From NCBI GenBank assembly GCA_963737445.1, contig CAVTSO010000015.1, positions 434,001 through 498,000 of the forward strand: 64,000 nucleotides of DNA. Direction: 5' to 3'. The notes under the pieces were generated by a model. That model searched no databases and was not told the origin of the DNA. It saw nothing but the letters and a program-made list of their open reading frames with translations. Positions 1 through 10,241 of the stretch are shown here, one piece after another (position 1 is the stretch's first letter; every line of letters begins with the position of its first letter). A program made the position numbers and the translations under genes. This stretch comes from JAICYJ01 sp963737445 (GTDB lineage: Bacteria; Actinomycetota; Thermoleophilia; Gaiellales; JAICJC01).

Positions 1-282
1 GACCGCAACGGCAGCCCGATCAACCACACCAACGGCTGGAACGTGTGGCTTCGCACCTCGACCACCGGCGGCGCCGGTTGGGCCGGCCCGTCTCGGCAGA
101 TGTCGGCGTACGACTCCAGCCAGTCCCAGTCGCAGCCGAACGGCTTCGGGTTCCCCTACGGCGACTACATGGTGCTGGCGATGAACAGCTGCGGCGCGCC
201 CCTGCTCACGTGGGGCGAGGGCCACGACTGGATCGGCGGGCCATCGAAGCCGGGGCACATCGAGTTCCGCAGCCTCTGCTGA
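1..282 (+). CDS. Sialidase/BNR-repeat-like protein, C-terminal end (5' truncated)
   Basis: The reading frame is open from the first base and stops at 280-282, so only about 93 C-terminal residues are present. The segment has a GDYM motif (codons around 160-174) followed by a closing beta-strand-rich stretch. The same GDY motif occurs near the C-terminus of the complete sialidase-like protein at 40057-41523 and in the remnant at 22641-22860. I infer a secreted beta-propeller protein of that family, probably an extracellular glycan-binding or glycan-cleaving protein. No Asp-box is visible in the part present, so activity cannot be judged. Confidence 0.5.
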   Translation, partial: DRNGSPINHTNGWNVWLRTSTTGGAGWAGPSRQMSAYDSSQSQSQPNGFGFPYGDYMVLAMNSCGAPLLTWGEGHDWIGGPSKPGHIEFRSLC

Positions 283-312
283 GGACGGGCCCGCGGGTGT
301 GACGGGCGGAGG

Positions 313-744
313 CTAGTCGGGCCGGCCCCCCACCGCCTGCCGGATCTTCTCCACCTCCGCGACCTCGGCCTGCTCGCCGCCCTTGGCGGCGGCCGCCACC
401 GACTCGGCCACGTCCATTACCAGGATCCGGTAGTCGTCGAGGTCGTCCGGCGCCTTCGTCTCAAGGAGCGTCACCGACGAGCGCAGGTACTCCAGCGTCT
501 TTGACTCGATCTCGTCGGGGTGGCTACGCACCGAAAAGCCGGTGCCGTGCTCGGCCGCCAGGTCGCGCACCAGCAGGCTGTCGCTGTGCTGCCGCGCGTC
601 GTTCAGGTGCTTGGCGATCGCCCGCGCCTCCTTGAAGTTGTCGAAGAAGCTGCGGTCTGAGAGCGACACCAGCAGCCCCGCCCCGGTCACGCCATTGTGC
701 AGCTGCTCCCACTCGCTTTCTGTGAAATCTGCCTTGGTTGCCAT
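313..744 (-). CDS. Conserved hypothetical helical protein (143 aa)
   Basis: I do not recognise a named family. The 143-residue product is soluble, acidic and predominantly helical, with no signal peptide or membrane segment. It starts at ATG 744 behind a strong GGAGGAG ribosome binding site. It lies 25 bp downstream of the S33-type hydrolase on the same strand, so the two are probably co-transcribed. The regular helical pattern with conserved-looking GVTGAG and GTGF segments suggests a real protein and not a shadow frame. No function can be assigned. Confidence 0.75.
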   Translation of the reverse strand: MATKADFTESEWEQLHNGVTGAGLLVSLSDRSFFDNFKEARAIAKHLNDARQHSDSLLVRDLAAEHGTGFSVRSHPDEIESKTLEYLRSSVTLLETKAPDDLDDYRILVMDVAESVAAAAKGGEQAEVAEVEKIRQAVGGRPD

Positions 745-769
745 GTCTGCTCCTCCTGGTCGCCGTGCC

Positions 770-2062
770 TTAGAGCTCGCCGCTGGCCATCTTCACCAGC
801 CGGTCGAATACCCGCTTTCCGTCCATGTATGCACCGTCGTGCTCGTACTCGTTGGTCACCCACGCCCGCAGCCCCTTGACCGCCGCCGCCGTCTCCAGCG
901 ACCCGGTCGCGTCCACGTACATGTCGTCGTGGTAGACCACGGCCGCCACCTTGGCCTGGCATCCCCCCAGCCGCTCGGCGTCATACAGCGCCGGCCAGTC
1001 AGAGCGCGCCGCCACCAGCTCCGCCGCCGCCTGCAGCGGCTGCAGGTAGAACTGCTGCTCGAACATCCACGGGTAGATCATCTCGCCCGTGAACACGAAC
1101 TCCGCGCTGGTTGGGTCGAACTGCGGGAACTCGTCCCGCACCCGCTGCGCCGCCCAGTTCGAGGCCGTGCCCTGGCAGTAGATCGGCTCGTGCAGCGCCG
1201 CGAACAGCGGCTCCCCATGAAAGCTCGTGACCGCCTCCACCCCGTGCAGGAACGGCTCCGAGAACACCGGCCGGTCGGCATCCTCGAAGAACGCCTCCTC
1301 GACCAGGTAGTGCACCCGCTCGAAGCCTTCCGCCATCCCGAACTCGATGCCTACGACCTGCAGCCGCTCCGGCGTCAGCCGGTCGCCGCCGGGCAGCCGC
1401 ACCTTGGTCGTCGCCAGCTGCTCCACGACCTTGACCAGCCGCGCGCGGTCGCCGGGGTAGCGCTCGAAGTAGCGACGGTTCTTGTCCAGCACCCGCGGAT
1501 AGGTGGCCCGGTAGACCTCGTCCGGCGTCCGTGAGATCGGGGGCAGGCCGCCCGTGACGAACGCTTGGCGCACGCCCTCCGGCGCGATCGAGAGGTAGGT
1601 GGTGATGCAGAACCCGCCGTAGCTCTGCCCGACCAGGTCCCACTGCTCGTCCGGGCCCACCAGCTGCTTGCGGATCAGCTCGGCGTCGCGCACGATGCTG
1701 TCGGCCCGGAAGTGGCCCAGGTATTCGGCCTGCGCCTCGGCCGAGTCGATCGCCGCCAGCGTGCGCCCGTTGATGGGCGAGGAGCGGGCGGTGCCGCGCT
1801 GGTCGAGCAGCAGCACCCGCCAGTCCGCGAGCGCCCGCTCCATCCACGACCCGCCCCGCCCCGTCGGCCGCGGCGCCCCGAACCCGGGTCCGCCCTGGAA
1901 GAACACCATCCAGGGCAGCTCCTCCCGCTCCCGCGTGGGGGTCACCAGCTCGCGCGCGAACAGCTCGATGGTGGCGCCGCCCGGCGTGGCGTGGTCGACC
2001 GGCACCGTGAACATGTGGTCGGTGACGACCAGTCCCGGCGGGCGGTGGGTGGCCAGGCGCAT
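770..2062 (-). CDS. Alpha/beta hydrolase, proline iminopeptidase-like (S33 family)
   Basis: This 430-residue protein carries the S33 layout. The oxyanion-hole segment QGGPGFG lies at about residues 56-62, DQRGTARS at 87-94 and the nucleophile elbow GQSYGG at 145-150 with Ser147. A C-terminal His408 lies in YEHDGAY, and an acidic cluster near residues 379-384 could supply the catalytic Asp. Length matches the larger proline iminopeptidases of actinobacteria. There is no signal peptide, so it is probably cytoplasmic and removes N-terminal proline or other small residues from peptides. It precedes the 143-aa hypothetical gene by 25 bp. The start at ATG 2062 has no clear Shine-Dalgarno sequence. 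It is divergent from the small membrane protein at 2159. Confidence 0.85.
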   Translation of the reverse strand: MRLATHRPPGLVVTDHMFTVPVDHATPGGATIELFARELVTPTREREELPWMVFFQGGPGFGAPRPTGRGGSWMERALADWRVLLLDQRGTARSSPINGRTLAAIDSAEAQAEYLGHFRADSIVRDAELIRKQLVGPDEQWDLVGQSYGGFCITTYLSIAPEGVRQAFVTGGLPPISRTPDEVYRATYPRVLDKNRRYFERYPGDRARLVKVVEQLATTKVRLPGGDRLTPERLQVVGIEFGMAEGFERVHYLVEEAFFEDADRPVFSEPFLHGVEAVTSFHGEPLFAALHEPIYCQGTASNWAAQRVRDEFPQFDPTSAEFVFTGEMIYPWMFEQQFYLQPLQAAAELVAARSDWPALYDAERLGGCQAKVAAVVYHDDMYVDATGSLETAAAVKGLRAWVTNEYEHDGAYMDGKRVFDRLVKMASGEL

Positions 2063-2120
2063 CGGCGGAGACTACAAGGGCCAGCGACTCGCGGTCGGGC
2101 AGGCGTTCCGCAACAAAACC

Positions 2121-2150
2121 TTCAAACTTCGTGGCAGGCGGCGCTATATC
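2121..2150 (+). promoter_or_regulatory. Candidate leaderless promoter of the 76-aa membrane protein
   Basis: TTCAAA at 2121-2126 and TATATC at 2145-2150 are separated by 18 bp. The downstream hexamer ends 8 nt before the ATG at 2159 and no ribosome binding site is present, so the transcript would start at or next to the start codon. Confidence 0.45.
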
Positions 2151-2158
2151 GTTCGGCC

Positions 2159-2389
2159 ATGTTGTCGGTCGTGGAGATATTCGGAGTGATCGTCGCGGTC
2201 TGCCTGATGGCCGTCGGACTGTGGCCGGGACCGTGGCGACTGAACACCGGCACAGAGCCCGGCGACGACGACCGGATCAACGCCATCAAGGAAGCGATCG
2301 ACATCCTCCAGCAGGAGCTCGCCGACCTCGAGGATATCGAGCAAGAGGCACGCATGGAACGGCTCGTGCCCGCCTTGACGACCCGCTGA
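2159..2389 (+). CDS. Small single-pass membrane protein with acidic coiled-coil tail (76 aa)
   Basis: The start is ATG 2159; a longer frame upstream overlaps the divergent hydrolase and its promoter region and was not used. Residues 5-24 form one hydrophobic transmembrane helix. They are followed by a linker and an acidic helix (about residues 38-66, rich in Glu, Asp, Ile and Leu) with heptad-like spacing. I infer a small inner-membrane protein whose cytoplasmic tail can self-associate. No family is recognised and no neighbour suggests a role. It converges with the membrane protein at 2409-3083. Confidence 0.6.
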   Translation: MLSVVEIFGVIVAVCLMAVGLWPGPWRLNTGTEPGDDDRINAIKEAIDILQQELADLEDIEQEARMERLVPALTTR

Positions 2390-2408
2390 GCCGACACAGG
2401 AGCCGCCT

Positions 2409-3083
2409 CTAGGTGAACGCGTTCACGGCGCGCGCGACCACCAGCGCGATCACCGTCAGCGAGAGCAGCGACTGTGCCGACATCGCCAGCTTCGCCCAGC
2501 GCGCCGTCGGCATCACGTCGGTGGGGCTGAAAGCGGCGCTCGTGTTCAGCCCCAGCACCATGTAGTCGACGTACATCGGCCGCCAGCCCGGTGGCGCCAG
2601 CTCGGGGCTCATCTGCTGCGTGAAGGCGAAGTCCGGATAGGGACGCGTACCCAGGTAGCGAATCCACGGCCCGCCGGTGTCGAAGATCCAGTAGATCAGG
2701 CTGAAGACGAGCGCGTTTCCCAGCCAGATCAGCGCGCCCGACGCCAGCAACGAGCTGGCCGACTGGGTCACCTGGCTGCCGCTGATCAGGCCGTTGATCA
2801 GCACCATGGTCGACCATAGCGCCGCCGCACCCAGCGCGAAGATCAGCCCGATCGCGACCCTCCGCAGCCACCTGCGCCGTTCCTGGATGTGGGCCGGGTT
2901 GGCCGCCAGCAGCGCCAGCAGCATCGCGATCTCGAGCGCCGGCACCAGCCAGGGCGGGCCCACCGACTCACGCTTGGGCTGCAGCACGCGCAGCGTGACC
3001 GTGATCGCGATGAAGCACAGCACCGTCAGCGCGATTGGCCAGCGCGGCTCGAGCGAGGCCGGCTGCTCGTCGTTCTCCGCCAT
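2409..3083 (-). CDS. Integral membrane protein, DUF1345/ion-channel-pore-like
   Basis: This 224-residue protein has about five hydrophobic helices after a short charged N-terminus. The start at ATG 3083 was preferred over an upstream extension to 3248 because the latter would overlap the G1 peptidase gene. The last third (about residues 165-224) reads like a two-helix pore module. A YVDYMVLGLNTS loop and an AFSPTD segment precede the final helix, but the potassium selectivity filter TVGYG is absent. It resembles DUF1345-type membrane proteins by eye. Substrate and role are unknown. Confidence 0.65.
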   Translation of the reverse strand: MAENDEQPASLEPRWPIALTVLCFIAITVTLRVLQPKRESVGPPWLVPALEIAMLLALLAANPAHIQERRRWLRRVAIGLIFALGAAALWSTMVLINGLISGSQVTQSASSLLASGALIWLGNALVFSLIYWIFDTGGPWIRYLGTRPYPDFAFTQQMSPELAPPGWRPMYVDYMVLGLNTSAAFSPTDVMPTARWAKLAMSAQSLLSLTVIALVVARAVNAFT

Positions 3084-3216
3084 GCCGTCAGATTCGCGGT
3101 GTTGCGTGACCGCCCTGCTCCACGGTTCCAGGGCAAAAGGGCGCCACATGGATGTGCGGCTTACTCGATGGTGTTGTGGTGCTTCGGCAGCGTCAGCTAA
3201 AGCCAGACCCGTACCG

Positions 3217-3954
3217 TCAAGCGTGATTCCACTTGACCGAGAACGCATTGCCGCCCGAGAGCGCCGACGTGGTCGCCTTCGTGGTGGTGCCGGACACCAT
3301 GTCGATCCGGTCGGGGTTGAAGCTGCCGATCGGCTGGCCGTTCACGGTCACCGCGCTGAACCCGACGCTGCCGAAGTTGGCGAGCGGCAGCACGCCTCCC
3401 GAGCTCGGCGCCTCCGCGATCACCTCGGCCGAGCCCAGCTTGGCGTGCTTCAGCTTCTGGGTCGTGGTGAACGAGCCGCCGTTGGTCGTGTCCTTGATGG
3501 TCAGCGTGAAGTTGCCGTGGCCGTCCGTCGTGACCTTCGCCGACACCGTGTCACCGGGGCGGATCGCGAGCGACAGGTTGACCGGGAACTTGGGGTACAT
3601 CTCATACCACGCGTAGTAGACCGGCTTGCCGCCGCTGCAGTCGGCGTCGGTACCGATCTGCTCCACGGTGTTGCTGCCGTCGCCGTCGAGGCCCACCCAG
3701 AAACTCGAGTAGGCTGTCGCAGCCGTGCACGTCGCCGCCGGCTGCTTCCAGGTCGCCGACACGCTCGTGAACGTCCCGCCGGTGGCGCTGTACCCGGCCC
3801 AGTTCGTGCTCGTGCTGCGGGTGATCCGGTGATTCGGCGCACCGTGGCGAACGATGGAGTGCGCTCCCGCGGTTGCCGGGTAGGCGAACACTAGGAACAG
3901 GGCCAGAGCTGCGATGCGGCGGGGCAGAGGCGACCTCTCAGATCTCGGGTACAC
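3217..3954 (-). CDS. Secreted G1 family glutamic endopeptidase
   Basis: The mature part begins near STNWAGYS and runs through the eqolisin fold. The catalytic Gln is expected in the TVEQIGTDADC segment and the catalytic Glu in AEVIAEAPS, the two residues that define peptidase family G1. The WVGLDGDGS loop is also typical. A hydrophobic N-terminal segment ending at about TAGAHS acts as a signal peptide, so the enzyme is probably secreted and works at acidic pH. GTG 3954 was chosen as start; no ATG exists in the segment before the signal peptide, and a CTG 7 nt after AGAGG is an alternative. Length, about 245 aa, fits bacterial members. Confidence 0.85.
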   Translation of the reverse strand: MYPRSERSPLPRRIAALALFLVFAYPATAGAHSIVRHGAPNHRITRSTSTNWAGYSATGGTFTSVSATWKQPAATCTAATAYSSFWVGLDGDGSNTVEQIGTDADCSGGKPVYYAWYEMYPKFPVNLSLAIRPGDTVSAKVTTDGHGNFTLTIKDTTNGGSFTTTQKLKHAKLGSAEVIAEAPSSGGVLPLANFGSVGFSAVTVNGQPIGSFNPDRIDMVSGTTTKATTSALSGGNAFSVKWNHA

Positions 3955-4062
3955 CGGCAGTGTGCCCCGAAACCCGGGTCTGTCAAGGCGCCGGCGGCGG
4001 ACGCCTTGCAACCGACAGCACAATCGAGGATCATCGCCCGATCCACTCACGGGGGGTAAACC

Positions 4063-4368
4063 ATGCCGCGCGGAAAAGTCAGATTCTCGACGACGAACTC
4101 GCCCAAGGACCCGGAATGGCCGCGAAATCCCGAACAGGCGATGCGCAACATCGCGAAGAAGAACCAGGCGGTGTACATCGAAGGGTCGCTGGCGATGACC
4201 ACCGGCGGTAAGCACGCCGAGGCGCTGTTCGAGACGGTCGAGCCCGAGGAGGACAGCCCGGCCACGAAGCTGCACCGGCTGGGGGTCGACCTCGACGCAT
4301 CGGTGGTGACGCTCTACATCGACCCGACGCTCTGGGCCCAGTTGTTCCCGGGGCTGGCCGAGACCTGA
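4063..4368 (+). CDS. Conserved hypothetical protein (101 aa)
   Basis: A 101-residue soluble protein starts at ATG 4063 after a GGGGGG purine tract that can serve as ribosome binding site. It is charged, with no membrane segment or signal. I do not recognise the family. Its stop codon ends one base before the stop codon of the large regulator on the opposite strand, so the two genes are tail to tail with no room for a terminator. The amino-acid composition is ordinary for a real cytoplasmic protein. Confidence 0.65.
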   Translation: MPRGKVRFSTTNSPKDPEWPRNPEQAMRNIAKKNQAVYIEGSLAMTTGGKHAEALFETVEPEEDSPATKLHRLGVDLDASVVTLYIDPTLWAQLFPGLAET

Positions 4369-7300
4369 TCAGGCCGGGATCGCCATCAGCGCTTCCGCCT
4401 CTCTGAGATAGCGGGTCGCAGCCAGCTGCCGGAACGTCTCCAGCGCCAGGCGCAGTTGCGCCTCGGCCGCCGCGCGCCCGCCGGCCGCGAGCGCGGCCCG
4501 TGCCGCGAACAGCCGCGCCGTCGCCTGGTCCGGCAGGCAGCCGATCTCCGCGTACTTCTCGGCCGCACCGGCCGCGTCGCCGGCGGCCAGCGCCAGGCCG
4601 GCGTCCAGCCAGCGGCTGGCCGCCGGCGCTGACCGCGCGGCCGTGGCCAGCGCGTCCGGCCTGTCCACCTGCCGCAGCGTGAACGCCAGGTCCGACACCC
4701 AGTAGGAGGTCGGGCAGCGATCGGGCCAGATGCGCAGCAGCTCGTCGGCCAGCCGCGATGCCTCCGCCCCGCGCCCGGCCGCCTCCAGCACCCGTGCCTG
4801 CAGCGCCAGCGACGGCACCAGCATCTCCGGGTACCCGGCGTGGCGCCCCAGCTCCAGCGCCCGGGTCGAGTCCTCAAGCGCCGCCGGCTCCAGTCCGCGG
4901 CCGAGCCTGATCCGGGCCCGAACCAGCCGCCCGTCGTGCTCCGAGGACGAGGGCGAACCCGCGTCCACCTGCGACACGATCTCGTCGGACAGCCGCTGCG
5001 CCTCATCCCAGAGCCCGCGCCAGTAGCACTCGTACATCCGCTCCACGTCGAACCAGAGGATGCGGTCGACATCGCCGAACCGCTGCGCGGCGTCGCGCCC
5101 CTGCTGGTAGACCTGGAAGGCACGCGCCAGGTCGCCGTGCTCGACCATCGCATTGCCCAGGTTGGCATAGCCGCGCACGCTCTCCAGCGAGTTGTGCGCG
5201 ACCGCCAGCGCGATGCTCTGCTCGAGGTCGGCGATGCCTCGCTCGTCGCCGATGCGGGCGCGCGAGATGCCGATGCTGTCCAGCGCGTGCGCGCGCAGCT
5301 CGTCCAGGCCCATCTGCTCGGCCATCGCCAGCGCCTCCTGGCCGATCTCGATCGACCGCAGGTTCTCGTCGGCGATCATGTGGAAGCGCGACAGGCTGCT
5401 CAGCACGTAGGCCTTCGAGTAGGACGCCGGCGTGTCCCGCAGCAGCGCGCCGGCCTCGTCCAGGTGCCGGAATGCGTCCGGGTCGCCGCGCATCCACAGC
5501 AGCTCGCCGATCAGCACCATCGCCTCGGCCGCCTTTCCCGGCTGGCCCTCGGCGATGAAGGCATCGCGGGCCTGCTCCAGCGGCAGGTCGCCCCCGCTCT
5601 CGGCGTGCACGCGTGCCCTGCCCAGCCGGAAGGCCACGTCGGCCCGGCCGGGCACGTCGTCGGGCCACAGCTGCAACGCCTCGGCGAAAAAGTGGGCCGC
5701 CTCGGCGAACGCGTTCAGCGGACATCGACCGGTCGCCGGCATCGCAGAGCGCGCTGCGCGCCGCCCGCAGCAGCTCCGGGCTGACCGTCTCGCCGTGCGG
5801 CAGGTAGCGCAGGGCCCGCGTGTAGTGGTGGGACAGCATCTCGGCGCGATCCTCGGTGCGCTCGGGCGACAGCGACTCGATCCAGCCGGCCGTCCGCCAG
5901 TGCTTGCGCGAGCGCCGCGCGCGCGGGATCTGCTCGTAGGCGACGTCGCGCACCAGCGCGTGGGAGAACGCGTACTGCGGCTCGGTCAGCACGATCGAGT
6001 CGCGCTCGCGGCGCAGCAGCTGCTTCCGCTCCAGCTCGTGCAGAACGTGCTCCACCGACCAGCGCTGGCGCTCGCCCCACGTCGGCCAGCGCGCCCAGCC
6101 AGAACGCACGGCCGACCACGGCGGCGTCCTGCAGCAACAGCTTCTCGTCCGGCGGCAGCGCGTCCAGGCGGGCGGCGATGATCGACTGCACCGACTCCGG
6201 CAGCGGCAGGTCGGAGCCGGTCAGCTCCGGCCCCGAGCCCTCGCTGCGCAGCAGCCCGCGGTCGAGCAGCATCCGCACGTACTCCTCGGCGAACAGCGGG
6301 TTGCCGCCGGCCCGCGCCAGCAGCGCCGAGCGCAGCTCCGGCGGCAGCTCCGCCGCGTCCAGCAGGTTGGTGACCACGTCGGCCGTCTCCTGATCCGACA
6401 ACGGCTGCAGCTCGAGCATCGTGCTGCGCGGCGCCGCGGCCCACTGCGGCCGCCGGTCGAGGAGCTCCGGCCGGCTGGTGGCCACCACCAGCAGCGGCCC
6501 GGTGAAGCGGTCGCCGAGGTGGTCGGTGATGAACTCGAGCAGGCCGTCGTCGGCCCAGTGGATGTCCTCGAACACCAGCACCAGCGGGCTACGCTCCGCG
6601 ATCAGCTCCAGGAACCGCCGCCAGGCCGCGAACGCCTCGGTGCGGCGATCGCCGCGCAACTCGCGCGCAGAGGTGAGCCCCGCCAGCGGCGCCAGGTGCC
6701 CCTCGATCCAGCGCGCCTCGTTTGCGTCGGTGACAACGTACTCGACGGCGATGCGAAGCTTCTCCTCGACGCTGGCCGCGGGGTCGGTGGCGAGAATGCC
6801 GGCGTTGGCCTTCACGATCTCGCCCAGCGCCCAGAAGGTGACGCCGTCGCCGTAAGGCAGCGAGCGGCCCTGCCGCCAGAACACCATGTCGGTCTCCCCC
6901 TCCAGGTGCCGGGCCAGCTGCCAGACCTGGCGCGACTTCCCGATCCCGGGCGGGCCCACCAGCGTCACGATCTGCGGCTCGCCGCTGGCCACTGCCCGGC
7001 CGAGCGCGTCGATCAGTACCTGCGTCTCGTGCTCACGGCCGACCAGCGGGCGCTGCAGGCGGGCCGGATCGGCGCCGGTGCGCGCGCGCGGCTGCACCAC
7101 CGACCACACCGGGACCGGCTGGGCCTTGCCCTTCGCCAGCAGCAGCGGCTCCTGCCGGAAGTCGATCTGGAAGCGCGTCGCCCGGTAGGTACGCTCGTCC
7201 ACCAGGATGCCGTCGACCGGCGCCCCCGTCTGCAGCCGCGACGCCGTGTTGACGACGTCGCCGTGGGCGGTGGCATCGCCCTCCTGCGGCCGCGCGTGCA

Positions 7301-7806
7301 CGTCCACGACCGCCTCGCCGGTGGCGATCCCGATCCGCACGCGCAGCGCGCCGGCCGTGACGTCGACCGGCAGCCGCCGCACCGCCTGCAGCACGGCGTA
7401 CCCGGCCCGCACCGCCCGTTCCGCGTCGTCCTCGTGGGCGACCGGCGCGCCGAACAGCGCCATCACCGCGTCGCCGATGAACTTCTCGACGGTGCCGCCG
7501 TAGCCCTCCAGCTCCTCGCGCACGCGCTGGTAGTAGGGGCCCAGCAAACGGCGCACCTCCTCCGGGTCGAGCGCCTCCGACATCGCCGGTGAAGCCGACC
7601 AGGTCGACGAACACGACGCTCACGATCTTGCGCTCCAGCAGCACGCCCGGCCGGGCGAGCTCGGTGCCGCACGCAGTGCAGAAGGCGATGCCGGCGAGCA
7701 GCGGGCCGGCGCCGCACGACGGACAGATGATCCCCAGCGCCACGCCGCAGCCTCCGCAGAATGCCGCCTCTTGGTCGTTCAGGACGCCGCATGCTGGACA
7801 GTTCAC
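4369..7806 (-). CDS. Zinc-ribbon/adenylate cyclase/AAA ATPase/TPR regulator, frameshifted
   Basis: One gene read through three frames. It starts at GTG 7806 behind AAGGGGGA. The N-terminus has paired CxxC zinc ribbons (NCPACG, FCGGCG, CPSCGAG, FCTACG). A class III nucleotide cyclase domain follows (VSVVFVDLVGFT, then EKFIGDAVMALFGAP). Next come an ATPase with Walker A GPPGIGKS and Walker B LVFEDIHWAD, and a C-terminal TPR region (from about 5720 to the stop). Single-base shifts fall near 7585, 6075 and 5720; protein homology continues across each. Such proteins are signal-transducing cyclase/ATPase regulators. Cyclic nucleotide production is inferred only from domain identity. Because neighbouring genes are broken in the same way, I attribute the shifts to sequence error and not to a pseudogene. 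Confidence 0.8.
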
Positions 7807-7887
7807 GCTGATCCCGTCCCCCTTGCCTGATTCGACCCTATCAGGTGCGACAACGCCAGCTGGATCGCCGGGCGATCCCGCATCCTC

Positions 7888-9020
7888 ATGTATCTTCGAG
7901 AGATGCCGCCGAGCCAGATGCAGACGCTGCCGGGTCGCGATTACCACGCCGCCGAGGTGTTCGAGCTCGAGCGCGAGCGGGTGTTCGCGCGCTCCTGGTT
8001 CTACGCCGGCCGCGACGAGGGCCTGGACGAGCCCGGCGACTTCGTGGCGGTCGACGTGGCCGGCGAGAGCGTGATCGTGGTGCGCACCAAGGAAGGCGAG
8101 CTGCGCGGCTTCTACAACGTCTGCCGGCACCGCGGCTCGCGGCTCTGCGACGCAGGGCTCCGGCCGCATGAAGGGCGCCATCAAGTGCCCCTACCACGCC
8201 TGGGCCTACTCGTTCGACGGCCGCCTGATCGGCACGCCCAACGTGGGCAAGGACGAGGTCGATCGCGACTCCCTGGGACTGTGGCCGATCGAGGTCGCCG
8301 TCTGGCAGGGCTTCCTGTTCGTGCACCTCGACCCCGATCCGGTGCCGCTCGAGGACGCCCTCGCGGACCAGGACTTCTCCGCGCTGCCGCTGGCGCGCTT
8401 CGACCTGGCGGCGCTGCGGATCGGCCACCGCACCGTGACCGAGGTGCAGGCCAACTGGAAGATCCTGATCGACAACTACAACGAGTGCCTGCACTGCCCG
8501 ACCGTGCACCCCGAGCTGGTCGCGGTCGTGCCCACCTTCCGCACCGGCGCGTCGTACGACGCAGAGCGGGACGACGGCGGCGTGGCGCTCGCCGGCGGCG
8601 GCAACAGCTTCACCGCCGGCGGGCGGTCGCACCTGCCGGTCATGCCCGGCCTCAGCCCGCAGGACGAGTCGTCGCTGCACGGGGTGAGCGTCTATCCCGA
8701 ACATGTTCATCGACGTCACCGGCACCGGCGCCATCTCGACCGTGCTGCTGCCGCGCGACGCGGGCACACGACCGTGGTCACCGAGTACCTGTTCGGCCGG
8801 AGGTGATCGCGACCGATGGATTCGATCCGTCCGAGATCGTCGACTTCGTGGAGCTGGTGGCGCAGCAGGACTACACTGGTCTGCGAGCGCCTGCAGCGCG
8901 GCGTCCGCTCGCGCGCGTTCACGCACGGGGTGCTGGCCGAGAAGGACGACGCTGCTGAACTGCTTCTACGAACGCTACCGTAAGCAGCGCGGGCCGCTCC
9001 CGGCCGACCAGAAGCGCTGA
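7888..9020 (+). CDS. Rieske [2Fe-2S] ring-hydroxylating oxygenase, alpha subunit, frameshifted
   Basis: Fragments in three frames add up to one oxygenase large subunit of about 375 residues. The Rieske cluster ligands are CRHRGSRLC and, after a shift near 8160, CPYHAW. The mononuclear-iron motif is NYNECLHCPTVHPEL near 8475-8520, with two His ligands. Further shifts fall near 8697, 8762, 8795, 8877 and 8950, and the C-terminus ends in the FYERYRK segment. The family oxidises aromatic rings, or demethylates quaternary amines and methoxy groups, using an NAD(P)H-linked reductase not seen nearby. The substrate cannot be read from sequence. Start is uncertain: ATG 7888, 7903 and 7918 are all possible and none has a good ribosome binding site. 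Confidence 0.8.
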
Positions 9021-9321
9021 TCCGGCGCAGCGGGTGACGATTCTCGCTCAAACGTGCAACGCCGGTCGCACTCTTTACAGAGTCAAACCCCGACCCAGGG
9101 GGCGTGAACGGTCCGGCACGGGATCGTGACGAGTCGTTACCCGACGGTGACAGGCAGCCGCATGGTCTCGCGGTGGCCCGGGTCCGGAGTCGTGATGTTC
9201 GTGTCGGCATGGCGGCGCGAATCGTTGCGGATGGCGCCGGGATCGTTGCGACGGAGTGTGGTTCGTTGCACGATTGCCTGTCATGCGCCGGTCACGGCGA
9301 TGCATCGCCGGTGGTGACGGA
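9021..9321 (+). other. Intergenic stretch between convergent genes
   Basis: About 300 bp between the oxygenase stop and the exonuclease stop. The only structure I see is a short dyad ACTCT-TTAC-AGAGT near 9069-9082, a possible weak terminator for the oxygenase gene. Open frames here look like chance frames in GC-rich DNA. Confidence 0.4.
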
Positions 9322-10192
9322 TTAGGCCTGCGGCAGCCTCTTCGCGCCGCGCTTGGTGACGGGGTTTGACGGCGGCGGCACCATCGGCCCGATGTCGCCG
9401 TCGGGCGCCTCGTCCAGGTCGACGATCACCGGCGCGTGGTCGCTCGGCCCCTGCCCTTGCGCGCCTGCCGGTCGACCCAGGCCGCCCGCACGCGCGCGGC
9501 GACCGGCCGCCGAGCCGAGGACCAGGTCGATGCGCATGCCCAGGTCCTGGTGGAACATGCCGGCCCGGTAGTCCCAGTAGCGTGAACACGCGCTCGCCGC
9601 GGCCACCGGTCGCGCACCACGTCGTGCAGCCCGACGCGCCTGCAGCTCCGCCAGCGCCCCGCGCTCGCGGCGGGGTGACGTGGGTCTGCCCGACGTAGGC
9701 GTCGGGGTCGAACACGTCGTCGTCGGTGGGCGCGATGTTGATGTCGCCGCAGCACGACCGCCGCCGGCGGGCCGGCGGCGACCACGCTCGCGCAGCGCCG
9801 CCAGCCAGGCCAGCTTGTACTCGTAGTGGTCGGAGTCGGGCTCGCGCCCGTTCGGCACGTACACCGAGTGCACGCGGATGCCGCCGCAGGTCGCGGCGAC
9901 GGCGCGCGCCTCCGGATGCGGGAAGCCGGGCGCCGCCGGCGAGGCCCGCCACCACGTCGTCCAGCCCCGCCCGCGAGAGGATCGCCACCCCGTTCCACTG
10001 CCACCTCGCCGTGAGCGGCGACCTGGTAGCCGCGGTCGGCGAGCTCGTCACCGAGCAGCTCGGCGAAGCGCCTCGTCGGCGAGCTTGGTCTCCTGCAGGC
10101 AGACGACGTCCGGCCGGCGCTCGTCCAGCCAGGCGAGCAATCGCGGCAGGCGCTGCTTGACGCGAGTTGACGTTCCAGGTGGCGATGCGCAC
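9322..10192 (-). CDS. xth: Exodeoxyribonuclease III (AP endonuclease family), frameshifted
   Basis: The N-terminus (V)RIATWNVNSR at GTG 10192 and the C-terminal GPSDHAPVIVDLDE are the two ends of the exonuclease III fold. They supply the catalytic Asn of WNVNS and the Asp-His of SDHAP. In between, recognisable pieces include FAELLGDELADRGYQV, HSVYVPNGR and YWDYRAGMFHQDLGMRIDL, which lie in different frames. At least four single-base indels must separate them. The enzyme removes 3' blocking groups and cuts at abasic sites in DNA repair. An ATG at 10243 would overlap the divergent aldolase gene, so GTG 10192 is preferred. A C-terminal extension after the catalytic His ends in a basic KRGAKRLPQA tail. 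Confidence 0.8.
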
Positions 10193-10241
10193 GCGGTCCA
10201 ACGGTACCCGAGACCACGCCGCGTGAAGTACAGTTTTCGGC

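Noticed and set aside
542..1534. Long plus-strand open frame opposite the S33 hydrolase
   Set aside because: It is Arg/Leu/Pro-rich with no domain, antisense to a gene with clear catalytic motifs; typical of GC-rich shadow frames.
4369..7806. Reading the cyclase/ATPase/TPR pieces as two or three separate genes
   Set aside because: The joins fall inside domains and the neighbouring genes carry the same type of shift; a single gene with sequence errors is simpler.
9075..9325. Small frames in the gap between the Rieske and exonuclease genes
   Set aside because: No binding site, no hydrophobic or domain pattern, and His/Arg-rich chance composition.
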